Of a stretch of DNA of 12,769 nucleotides, positions 1-6,373 are shown piece after piece. The notes under the pieces were generated by a model, which ran no database searches, was not told where the DNA came from, and saw only the letters and a list, made by a program, of their open reading frames with translations. The translations under genes were made by a program, and so were the position numbers. Origin of the DNA: Nocardia sp. (lineage in GTDB: Bacteria > Actinomycetota > Actinomycetes > Mycobacteriales > Mycobacteriaceae); the NCBI GenBank assembly GCA_017354515.1, contig JAFMQT010000083.1, positions 1 through 12,769 on the forward strand. The letters run 5' to 3'. How positions within the stretch are numbered: position 1 is the stretch's first letter; each line of letters starts with the position of its first letter.

Positions 1-286
1 AGGAATCCTTGGCGACCATGAACCGCGCGTCACCGGCGATGAGGGTCAGCACGATCGAGAGCGTGAAGCTCGCCAAGATGACGGCGGCGAAGGGGTCGAG
101 CCGGCGCTTGCGCACGATCTCGGTGATCAGGAAGACCCCCGACACCACCGTGCCCGCGCCGAGAGCGACCAGATCGCTCGCGCCGGCCGCGTGCAGCCCG
201 TAATAGGCGCCGATCGGGACCCCGGCATCGCGAATTATCTGACGGGCGAGGGCCTTGCGGTCCATTCCGGGTGTTTGGGTGCTCAT
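1..286 (-). CDS. VC0807-family (septation protein A-like) membrane protein, 5' part
   Basis: The reading frame begins with ATG at 286 and stays open for 95 codons until it leaves the window at base 1, so the C-terminal part is missing. An AGGAG ribosome binding site lies 8 bases before the ATG. The N-terminus is short and polar (MSTQTPGMDRKALAR), followed by two hydrophobic stretches at about residues 37-55 and 66-84 separated by the basic loop RKRRLDP. That suggests an integral membrane protein. The segment GDARFMVAKDS after the second helix resembles the conserved GDxRxxxAKDS segment I recall from VC0807-type proteins, related to septation protein A. Their biochemical role is not established. 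The gene is divergent from argC and shares a 182-base intergenic region with it. The open frame and start are well supported; the family name is from memory. Confidence 0.7.
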   Translation of the reverse strand, partial: MSTQTPGMDRKALARQIIRDAGVPIGAYYGLHAAGASDLVALGAGTVVSGVFLITEIVRKRRLDPFAAVILASFTLSIVLTLIAGDARFMVAKDS

Positions 287-362
287 ATCGCGACTCCTGA
301 ACTGGCGGTTCGGCTTTCTACGATGACGCTACGACTGCCCACGAGCCCGCCTCTCCCTCGAA

Positions 363-392
363 TGTCACCGATCCACCGTGACAGATGTCATG
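363..392. promoter_or_regulatory. Candidate CRP/GlxR-like operator with nested inverted repeats
   Basis: Three half-sites alternate in orientation: TGTCA at 363-367, TGACA at 379-383 and TGTCA at 386-390. TGTCAC (363-368) pairs with GTGACA (378-383) across 9 bases. TGACA (379-383) pairs with TGTCA (386-390) across 2 bases. Read another way, 377-391 is CGTGA-N6-TCAT, one base short of the GTGA-N6-TCAC pattern of actinobacterial CRP/GlxR sites. It lies about 90 bases upstream of the divergent membrane-protein gene and about 77 bases upstream of argC, so either could be the target. Which regulator binds, if any, cannot be decided from sequence. Confidence 0.3.
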
Positions 393-433
393 GCGCGCGC
401 TCGCCGGTCGCAGCGTCCGGGCCCACCCACTGG

Positions 434-465
434 ATGCATGAGATTGCATGATCGTGCATAATCAT
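434..465. promoter_or_regulatory. ArgR operator (tandem ARG boxes) at argC
   Basis: TGCAT occurs three times at exactly 10-base intervals (435-439, 445-449, 455-459), one per helical turn, followed by AATCAT. Neighbouring repeats form inverted-repeat boxes of the form TGCAT-N4-(A/T/G)TGCA, the actinobacterial version of the ARG box. The element overlaps the presumed -10 hexamer (457-462) and ends 3 bases before the argC ATG, so bound ArgR would block RNA polymerase directly. A nearly identical copy lies before argG at 8186-8217. argR is in this operon, so the regulator is almost certainly ArgR with arginine as co-repressor. Confidence 0.82.
457..462 (+). promoter_or_regulatory. Predicted -10 hexamer for leaderless argC transcript
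   Basis: CATAAT lies 6 bases before the argC ATG at 469, which would place the transcription start at or within a base of that ATG. No Shine-Dalgarno sequence precedes the ATG, as expected for a leaderless message. Such messages are common in Mycobacteriales. No good -35 hexamer is visible; the base run at 17-bp spacing is ATGCAT within the operator. Confidence 0.55.
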
Positions 466-468
466 CAC

Positions 469-1566
469 ATGGCGGATTCCTCGAATGGACCCGTGCTGCG
501 GGTCGCGGTTGCCGGTGCGAGCGGGTATGCGGGCGGTGAGGTGCTGCGCGTGCTGCTGGGGCATCCGGAGTACCGATCGGGGCGCCTCCAGATCGGGGCG
601 CTGACCGCCGGATCCAATGCCGGTGCGCGGCTGGGGGAGTTGCAGCCACATCTGCTGCCGCTGGCCGATCGGGTACTCGAGGAGACGACCGCGCAGGTCC
701 TCGCCGGACACGATGTGGTGTTCCTGGGGCTGCCGCACGGGCAGTCCGCGGCGCTGGCCGAGCAACTGCCCGACTCCACGGTGATCATCGACTGCGGCGC
801 CGATTTCCGGCTCACCGACCCACAGGCCTGGCAGGCCTACTACAACTCCCCGCACGCCGGCAGCTGGCCCTACGGTCTGCCCGAGTTGCCGGGGGCGCGG
901 GATCGGCTGCGCGGCGCCCGGCGGATCGCGGTGCCCGGATGCTATCCGACGGTGTCGAGTCTGGCGCTGGCCCCGGCGGTCGCGACGGGTGTGGTGGAGC
1001 CCGAGGTGACCGTGGTCGCGGTCACCGGAACCTCCGGTGCGGGCCGCAAACTCGATGTGGGCCTGCTGGGTTCGGAGGTCATGGGGTCGGTCCGGGCGTA
1101 CAACATCGCCGGCGCGCATCGGCACACCCCGGAGATCGCGCAGAACCTGCAGGCGGTCGCCGCGGCCACCGGCGCCGAGGCCGGTGAGATCTCGGTGTCC
1201 TTCACGCCGGTGCTCGCACCCATGCCGCGCGGAATCCTCGCCACCTGCACCGCGCGTCTGCGCCGCGACGCGGCCGGGGACCTGCCCGACGCCACGGCCG
1301 TGCGGGCGGTCTACGACAAGGCCTACGCCGGCGAACCGTTCATCCACCTGCTGCCCGAAGGTGTTCTGCCGCAAACCGGTTCGGTGGTCGGTTCGAACGC
1401 GGTGACGCTGCAGGTGGCCGTGGACACCGCCGCACGCACGCTGGTGGTGATCGGTGCGATCGACAATCTGACCAAGGGCACCGCGGGCGCGGCGGTGCAA
1501 TCGATGAACCTGGCTCTCGGTCTGGACGAGACCGCCGGCCTGAACACCGTAGGAGTGGCACCGTGA
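469..1566 (+). CDS. argC: N-acetyl-gamma-glutamyl-phosphate reductase ArgC
   Basis: ArgC makes N-acetylglutamate semialdehyde from N-acetylglutamyl phosphate with NADPH, the third step of cytosolic arginine synthesis. The 365-residue product has the N-terminal NADP-binding motif GASGYAGGE (residues 16-24), the active-site segment VPGCYPT with catalytic Cys158, and GAHRHTPEI with conserved His217/His219. The C-terminal KGTAGAAVQSMNLALG segment is typical of the family. An in-frame ATG at 448 lies inside the ArgR operator and would add only MIVHNHH; I prefer ATG 469 because it sits 6 bases after a -10-like CATAAT, giving a leaderless start. The 3' end overlaps argJ by 4 bases (GTGA). It is the first gene of the argCJBDFR operon. 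Confidence 0.96.
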   Translation: MADSSNGPVLRVAVAGASGYAGGEVLRVLLGHPEYRSGRLQIGALTAGSNAGARLGELQPHLLPLADRVLEETTAQVLAGHDVVFLGLPHGQSAALAEQLPDSTVIIDCGADFRLTDPQAWQAYYNSPHAGSWPYGLPELPGARDRLRGARRIAVPGCYPTVSSLALAPAVATGVVEPEVTVVAVTGTSGAGRKLDVGLLGSEVMGSVRAYNIAGAHRHTPEIAQNLQAVAAATGAEAGEISVSFTPVLAPMPRGILATCTARLRRDAAGDLPDATAVRAVYDKAYAGEPFIHLLPEGVLPQTGSVVGSNAVTLQVAVDTAARTLVVIGAIDNLTKGTAGAAVQSMNLALGLDETAGLNTVGVAP

Positions 1567-2780
1567 CCGAAACTCCCAGCCCCACCGGTGAATTGGTGCG
1601 CACCCAGGGGGTGACCGCGCCGCTGGGCTATCGCGCCGCCGGGATCGCGGCCGGCATCAAAGCCGGCGGAAAGCTCGATCTGGCACTGGTTCTCAATGAG
1701 GGGCCCGAATACGCGGCCGCAGGTGTATTCACCAAGAACAAGGTCAAGGCCGCTCCGGTGCTGTGGTCGCAGCAGGTGCTCACCTCCGGCCGGCTGCGTG
1801 CGGTGATCCTCAATTCCGGTGGGGCCAATGCCTGTACCGGGCCGGGGGGTTTCCAGGACACCCACGCCACCGCCGAGGAAGTGGCGAAGGCGCTGAGCAA
1901 CTGGGGTACCGACACCGGCGCCGGGGAGATCGCCGTCTGCTCGACCGGCCTGATCGGCGATCGGCTGCCGATGGACAAGCTGCTGGCCGGCGTCACCGAG
2001 ATCGTGCACGAGATGGGTGGCGGGCTGTCGGGTGGCACCGACGCCGCACACGCCATCATGACCACCGATACCGTGCCCAAACAGGCCGCCCTCCACCACG
2101 AGAACAACTGGAACGTCGGCGGTATGGCCAAGGGCGCGGGCATGCTCGCCCCGTCGCTGGCGACCATGCTGGTGGTGCTGACCACCGATGCCGTCGCCAC
2201 CGCCGAACAATTGGATCGGGCGCTGCGCAACGCGACCCGGCTGACCTTCGACCGGCTCGACGTGGACGGGTCCTGCTCTACCAACGACACGGTCCTGCTG
2301 CTGGCCAACGGCGCCGGCGCGATCACCCCCACCCAGGACGAACTGGACGCGGCGGTGCTGGCGGTCTGTGACGATCTGGCCGCACAGTTGATGGCCGATG
2401 CCGAGGGCGTCACCAAACGGGTCGAGATCACCGTCTCCGGCGCGGTCAGCGAGGACGAGGCGTTGATCGCCGCGCGCACGATCGCCCGCGACTCGCTGGT
2501 CAAGACCGCGTTCTTCGGGTCGGATCCGAACTGGGGACGGGTGCTGGCCGCGGTCGGTATGGCGCCCATCGACCTGGACCCCGACCGCGTCACCGTGTCG
2601 TTCAACGGAAAACCGGTGTGTGTCAACGGAACCGGTGCGCCGGGCGCGCGCGAGGTGGACCTGTCCGGACCCGATATCGCGGTCTCGGTGGAACTGGGTC
2701 TGGGCGATGGTACGGCCACCATCCGGACCACGGACCTCTCGCACGGGTACGTGGAAGAGAATTCGGCGTACAGCTCATGA
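1563..2780 (+). CDS. argJ: Glutamate N-acetyltransferase / ornithine acetyltransferase ArgJ
   Basis: ArgJ transfers the acetyl group from N-acetylornithine to glutamate, releasing ornithine and regenerating N-acetylglutamate. Some members also acetylate glutamate from acetyl-CoA; this cannot be told from sequence. The 405-residue precursor is expected to cleave itself into two chains between Ala200 and Thr201 in the segment MLAPSLATML, with Thr201 becoming the nucleophile. CSTGLIGDRL (Thr128-Gly129) supplies the oxyanion hole. The GTG start at 1563 overlaps the argC stop by 4 bases and has AGGAG at 1551-1555, 7 bases upstream. The C-terminus (YVEENSAYSS) is the usual one for the family. With ArgJ present, no argE-type deacetylase is needed in the cluster. 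Confidence 0.96.
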   Translation: MTETPSPTGELVRTQGVTAPLGYRAAGIAAGIKAGGKLDLALVLNEGPEYAAAGVFTKNKVKAAPVLWSQQVLTSGRLRAVILNSGGANACTGPGGFQDTHATAEEVAKALSNWGTDTGAGEIAVCSTGLIGDRLPMDKLLAGVTEIVHEMGGGLSGGTDAAHAIMTTDTVPKQAALHHENNWNVGGMAKGAGMLAPSLATMLVVLTTDAVATAEQLDRALRNATRLTFDRLDVDGSCSTNDTVLLLANGAGAITPTQDELDAAVLAVCDDLAAQLMADAEGVTKRVEITVSGAVSEDEALIAARTIARDSLVKTAFFGSDPNWGRVLAAVGMAPIDLDPDRVTVSFNGKPVCVNGTGAPGAREVDLSGPDIAVSVELGLGDGTATIRTTDLSHGYVEENSAYSS

Positions 2781-3706
2781 GTACCGAAGCGACACCGGAG
2801 ATTCCGGTCACCACCGCCGATCTGACCGCGCTGGACAAGGCGCATGTGCTGGCCGGTGCGCTGCCGTGGCTGCAGAAGTTCCGCGACAAGGTCGTGGTCG
2901 TCAAATACGGCGGCAACGCGATGGTCGACGACACCCTCAAACGCGCGTTCGCCGCCGATATGGCCTTCCTGCGCACCGTGGGCGTCCATCCGGTGGTGGT
3001 GCACGGCGGCGGACCGCAGATCAGCGCCATGCTGAAAAAGCTCGGCCTGCAAGGGGAATTCCGCGGCGGATTCCGGGTCACCACCCCGGAGGTGCTCGAT
3101 GTGGTGCGGATGGTGCTGTTCGGTCAGGTCGGCCGCGAACTGGTCGGACTGATCAACGCGCACGGCCCGTACGCGGTCGGCATCTCCGGTGAGGACGCCC
3201 GGCTGTTCACCGCGACCCGGCGCACTGTGACCGTGGATGGTGAGCAGACCGATATCGGCCTGGTCGGCGATGTCACCTCGGTCAATCCGGACGCGGTGCT
3301 GGATCTGATTCGCGCCGGGCGCATTCCGGTGGTCTCGACCATCGCCCCCGACGCCGACGGCGTGGTGCACAACATCAACGCCGACACCGCTGCCGCCGCG
3401 CTGGCCGACGGGATCGGCGCCGAGAAACTGGTGGTGCTCACCGATGTCGAAGGCCTGTACACGAATTGGCCCGACCGCTCGTCACTGACCACCCACATCG
3501 ACACCGATGCCCTGGCCGCACTATTGCCGAGCCTGGACGCCGGCATGGTGCCCAAGATGGAGGCGTGCCTGCGCGCCGTGCGCGGCGGCGTGCCCGGCGC
3601 GCACGTGATCGACGGGCGGGTACCGCATTCGGTGCTGTTGGAACTGTTCACCGGGGAGGGCATCGGAACGATGGTCACCCCACCGGAGACCTCAGGGGCG
3701 AGATGA
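2777..3706 (+). CDS. argB: Acetylglutamate kinase ArgB
   Basis: ArgB phosphorylates N-acetylglutamate with ATP, the second step and usually the arginine-feedback-controlled one. The product is 309 residues and belongs to the amino acid kinase fold. Lys43 lies in the nucleotide-binding segment VVVKYGGNAM. VVHGGGPQI (His76, Gly77-79) forms the glycine-rich substrate loop, and HNINADTAAAALA marks the N-acetylglutamate site. The stretch VLTDVEGLYTNWPD is also characteristic. The first 25 residues, before the ALPWLQKF helix, may belong to the N-terminal region tied to arginine inhibition in hexameric kinases. The ATG overlaps the argJ stop by 4 bases (ATGA). The open frame extends further upstream, but only into argJ. 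The 3' end overlaps argD by 4 bases. Confidence 0.96.
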   Translation: MSTEATPEIPVTTADLTALDKAHVLAGALPWLQKFRDKVVVVKYGGNAMVDDTLKRAFAADMAFLRTVGVHPVVVHGGGPQISAMLKKLGLQGEFRGGFRVTTPEVLDVVRMVLFGQVGRELVGLINAHGPYAVGISGEDARLFTATRRTVTVDGEQTDIGLVGDVTSVNPDAVLDLIRAGRIPVVSTIAPDADGVVHNINADTAAAALADGIGAEKLVVLTDVEGLYTNWPDRSSLTTHIDTDALAALLPSLDAGMVPKMEACLRAVRGGVPGAHVIDGRVPHSVLLELFTGEGIGTMVTPPETSGAR

Positions 3707-4896
3707 ACACTCAGGATTTGCGGCAGCGCTGGTCATCGGCGCTGATGGACAACTACGGCACCCCGAAACTTGCGCTGGTCCGCGGCGCCGGGGCAGCGGT
3801 GTACGACGCCGACGGCAAGCGCTACCTGGACTTCCTGGGCGGGATCGCGGTCAACAGCCTCGGACACGGACATCCGGCGATTCTGGAAGCGGTCACCCAG
3901 CAGCTCGGCACCCTCGGACACGTGTCGAATCTGTATATCAGCGAGCCGGTGGTGGAGTTGGCCGAAAAGCTGGTCGCTCATTTCGGCACCTCACCCAGCC
4001 GCGCCTTCTTCTGCAACTCGGGTACCGAGGCGAATGAGGCGGCGTTCAAGATCGCGCGGTTGACCGGGCGGCGCAAGATCATCGCCTGTGAGCAGGCCTT
4101 CCACGGCCGCACCATGGGCGCGCTGGCGCTGACCGGCCAGCCGGCCAAGCGGGCGCCGTTCGAACCGATGCCGGCCGGTGTCGTGCACGTGCCCTACGGC
4201 GATATCGACGCGCTGGCGGCCGTGGTCGATCAGGACACCGCCGCGGTCTTCCTGGAACCGATCATGGGCGAGAGCGGTGTCGTGGTGCCGCCGCCGGGCT
4301 ACCTCGCCGAGGCCCGCCGGCTGACCTCCCAGGTGGGCGCGTTACTGGTGCTCGATGAGGTGCAGACCGGGATCGGCCGCACCGGAACGCTTTTCGCGCA
4401 TCAGTCGGTCGGCATCGTGCCCGATGTGATGACGCTGGCCAAGGGACTCGGCGGCGGGCTGCCGATTGGTGCGGTGCTGGCCCAGGGCCCGGCGGCCGAA
4501 CTGCTGACCCCCGGACTGCACGGGACCACCTTCGGCGGTAATCCGGTCAGTGCCGCGGCCGCGCTGGCGGTGCTGCGCACCATCGATGAACAGGGGCTGC
4601 TCGCCCAGGTCGAATCGGTCGGCAAAACGCTGATCGACGGGATCGGCGAACTGGGCCACCCGCTCGTCGACCATGTCCGCGGTGCGGGTCTGCTGATCGG
4701 GATACAGCTGACTCGCGACATCTCGGCCGGGGTCGAGGAATCGGCCCGGGCGGCGGGCTACCTGGTGAATCCGCCCACACCGAATGTGATCCGGCTGGCG
4801 CCGCCGCTGATTCTCACCGAGACTCAGGCGCGCGGATTCCTGGCCGATCTGCCCGGCATTCTGGACTCCGCCCAGGCTCTCGAGGAAGGCCAGTGA
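3703..4896 (+). CDS. argD: Acetylornithine aminotransferase ArgD
   Basis: ArgD is a PLP enzyme that converts N-acetylglutamate semialdehyde plus glutamate to N-acetylornithine and 2-oxoglutarate. It may also act on succinyl-diaminopimelate in lysine synthesis, as some homologues do. The 397-residue protein is a class III (fold type I) aminotransferase: NSGTEANEAAFKIAR binds the cofactor phosphate, Asp218 in LVLDEVQTGIGRTG contacts the pyridine nitrogen, and Lys247 in TLAKGLGGGLPIGA forms the Schiff base. GTTFGGNPVSAAAALA is also as expected. The ATG at 3703 overlaps the argB stop by 4 bases; AGGGG at 3694-3698 is a short-spaced ribosome binding site. An upstream extension of the frame lies wholly within argB and is not used. 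Confidence 0.96.
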   Translation: MNTQDLRQRWSSALMDNYGTPKLALVRGAGAAVYDADGKRYLDFLGGIAVNSLGHGHPAILEAVTQQLGTLGHVSNLYISEPVVELAEKLVAHFGTSPSRAFFCNSGTEANEAAFKIARLTGRRKIIACEQAFHGRTMGALALTGQPAKRAPFEPMPAGVVHVPYGDIDALAAVVDQDTAAVFLEPIMGESGVVVPPPGYLAEARRLTSQVGALLVLDEVQTGIGRTGTLFAHQSVGIVPDVMTLAKGLGGGLPIGAVLAQGPAAELLTPGLHGTTFGGNPVSAAAALAVLRTIDEQGLLAQVESVGKTLIDGIGELGHPLVDHVRGAGLLIGIQLTRDISAGVEESARAAGYLVNPPTPNVIRLAPPLILTETQARGFLADLPGILDSAQALEEGQ

Positions 4897-4898
4897 CC

Positions 4899-5837
4899 AT
4901 GGTGCGCCATTTTCTGCGTGACGACGACATCACACCCGCCGAACAGGATGAAATCCTCACACTGGCAGCGGAATTGAAGGCCGCGCCGTATTCGCGGCGG
5001 ACCCTGGAGGGACCGCGCGGGGTCGGAGTGATCTTCGAGAAGAACTCCACTCGCACCCGATTCTCCTTCGAGATGGGGATCGCGCAGCTGGGCGGGCACG
5101 CGGTGGTGGTGGACGGCCGCACCACCCAGCTCGGCCGCGAGGAAACCCTCGCCGACACCGGGCGGGTGCTCTCGCGCTATGTCGACGCCGTGGTGTGGCG
5201 GACCTTCCAGCAGCATCGGCTCGACGAGATGGCCGCGGCGGCAACGGTTCCCGTGGTGAACGCGCTGTCCGACGAATTCCACCCGTGCCAGGTGCTGGCC
5301 GACCTGCTGACCCTGCGCGAACGCAAGGGCTCGCTCGCCGGCCGCAAACTCACCTACTTCGGTGACGGCGCGAACAATATGGCGCATTCGCTGCTGCTGG
5401 GCGGGGTCACCGCGGGCCTGCACGTCACCATCGCCGCCCCGCCGGGTTTCCAGCCGCTGGACTGGGTGCTGGACGCCACCCGCAAGCGGGCCGCCGAAAC
5501 CGGTGCGACCGTGACCCTCACCGAGGATCCGGTCGCCGCGGCCACCGGCGCGGACGCTCTGGTCACCGATACCTGGACCTCGATGGGCCAGGAGAACGAC
5601 GGCTTGGACCGGGTCGGCCCGTTCCGCCCGTTCCGGGTGGATGCCGGCCTGCTCGCGCACGCTGCCCCCGATGCCGTTGTGCTGCACTGTCTTCCGGCGC
5701 ATCGTGGGGAGGAGATCACCGACGACGTACTGGACGGCCCACGGTCGGTGGTGTGGGACGAGGCCGAGAACCGCCTGCACGCGCAGAAGGCGCTACTGGT
5801 CTGGCTGCTCGAGCACGAGAGCGCGAACCGACGATGA
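4899..5837 (+). CDS. argF: Ornithine carbamoyltransferase ArgF (anabolic)
   Basis: ArgF joins carbamoyl phosphate and ornithine to give citrulline. The 312-residue product has the carbamoyl-phosphate motif STRTR (residues 50-54), HPCQ (128-131), the ornithine-binding segment DTWTSMGQEND (from residue 224) and the catalytic HCLPAHRG (from His263). I chose ATG 4899 because AGGAAGG at 4883-4889 is 9 bases away and the protein then begins MVRHFLRDDD, as in mycobacterial ArgF. A GTG at 4893 would add two residues and overlap argD by 4 bases, matching the other junctions, but it lies only 3 bases after the ribosome binding site. The 3' end overlaps argR by 4 bases. Confidence 0.96.
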   Translation: MVRHFLRDDDITPAEQDEILTLAAELKAAPYSRRTLEGPRGVGVIFEKNSTRTRFSFEMGIAQLGGHAVVVDGRTTQLGREETLADTGRVLSRYVDAVVWRTFQQHRLDEMAAAATVPVVNALSDEFHPCQVLADLLTLRERKGSLAGRKLTYFGDGANNMAHSLLLGGVTAGLHVTIAAPPGFQPLDWVLDATRKRAAETGATVTLTEDPVAAATGADALVTDTWTSMGQENDGLDRVGPFRPFRVDAGLLAHAAPDAVVLHCLPAHRGEEITDDVLDGPRSVVWDEAENRLHAQKALLVWLLEHESANRR

Positions 5838-6358
5838 CCGATGCCCGAACCCCGGCCACGGGGCCGGTGACCGCGTCCACCAGGGCCGGTCGGCAGTCGC
5901 GGATCATCGCGCTGCTGGCCGCGCATCCGGTGCGCAGCCAGACGGAGCTGGCGGCGCTGCTGGCCGCGGAGGGGATCGAAACCACCCAGGCCACCCTCTC
6001 GCGCGATCTGGACGAACTGGGTGCGGTCAAACTCCGCGGCGCCGACGGTGGCGCCGGGGTGTATGTGGTGCCCGAGGACGGCAGCCCGGTCCGGGGTGTC
6101 ACCGGAGGGACCGAGCGGCTCGGGAAACTCCTCGGCGACCTGCTGGTTTCCACCGATTCCAGTGCGAACGTCGCGATCCTGCGCACTCCGCCGGGGGCGG
6201 CGCACTACCTGGCCAGCGCGTTGGACCGGGCCTCGCTGGCCGAGGTGGCCGGCACCATCGCGGGCGATGACACGATCGCGGTCTTCGCCCGCGACCCGCT
6301 GACCGGTGCCGAACTGGCCGCCACCATCGAGAAGCTCGGTTCGGCCACCCGAGGGTGA
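5834..6358 (+). CDS. argR: Arginine repressor ArgR
   Basis: ArgR is the arginine-responsive DNA-binding regulator of this pathway, normally a hexamer when arginine is bound. The 174-residue protein has an N-terminal winged helix-turn-helix (about residues 17-80: SQTELAALLAAEGIETTQ followed by the recognition segment ATLSRDLDELGAVK with Ser56-Arg57). The C-terminal oligomerisation and arginine-binding domain (about 95-174) carries GDDTIAVF with Asp145-Asp146, the expected ligand-contacting acids. The first 16 residues are a flexible Thr/Ala/Pro-rich tail. The ATG overlaps the argF stop by 4 bases (ATGA). A longer in-frame start inside argF is not supported. Its likely targets in this window are the operators at 434-465 and 8186-8217, so it would repress its own operon. 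Confidence 0.95.
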   Translation: MTDARTPATGPVTASTRAGRQSRIIALLAAHPVRSQTELAALLAAEGIETTQATLSRDLDELGAVKLRGADGGAGVYVVPEDGSPVRGVTGGTERLGKLLGDLLVSTDSSANVAILRTPPGAAHYLASALDRASLAEVAGTIAGDDTIAVFARDPLTGAELAATIEKLGSATRG

Positions 6359-6373
6359 TCGGCCACCGGGCTT

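Noticed and set aside
448..468. In-frame ATG at 448 giving a 7-residue longer ArgC
   Set aside because: It lies inside the ArgR operator and upstream of the predicted transcription start; MIVHNHH is not an ArgC N-terminus I recognise.
1323..2744. 473-codon minus-strand open frame opposite argC/argJ
   Set aside because: A shadow of argJ, rich in Gly, Arg, His and Gln, with no recognisable domain.
1628..3370. 580-codon open frame on the minus strand opposite argJ and argB
   Set aside because: Third-position GC bias keeps antisense frames open here. The product has skewed composition and no motif, and argJ and argB on the plus strand are unambiguous.
6341..6373. Repeated TCGGCCACC (6341-6349 and 6359-6367) and short stem in the argR-amidase junction as a bidirectional terminator
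   Set aside because: Stems are only 4-5 bp with tiny loops and no T run on either strand. The repeat is short enough to be chance in GC-rich DNA.
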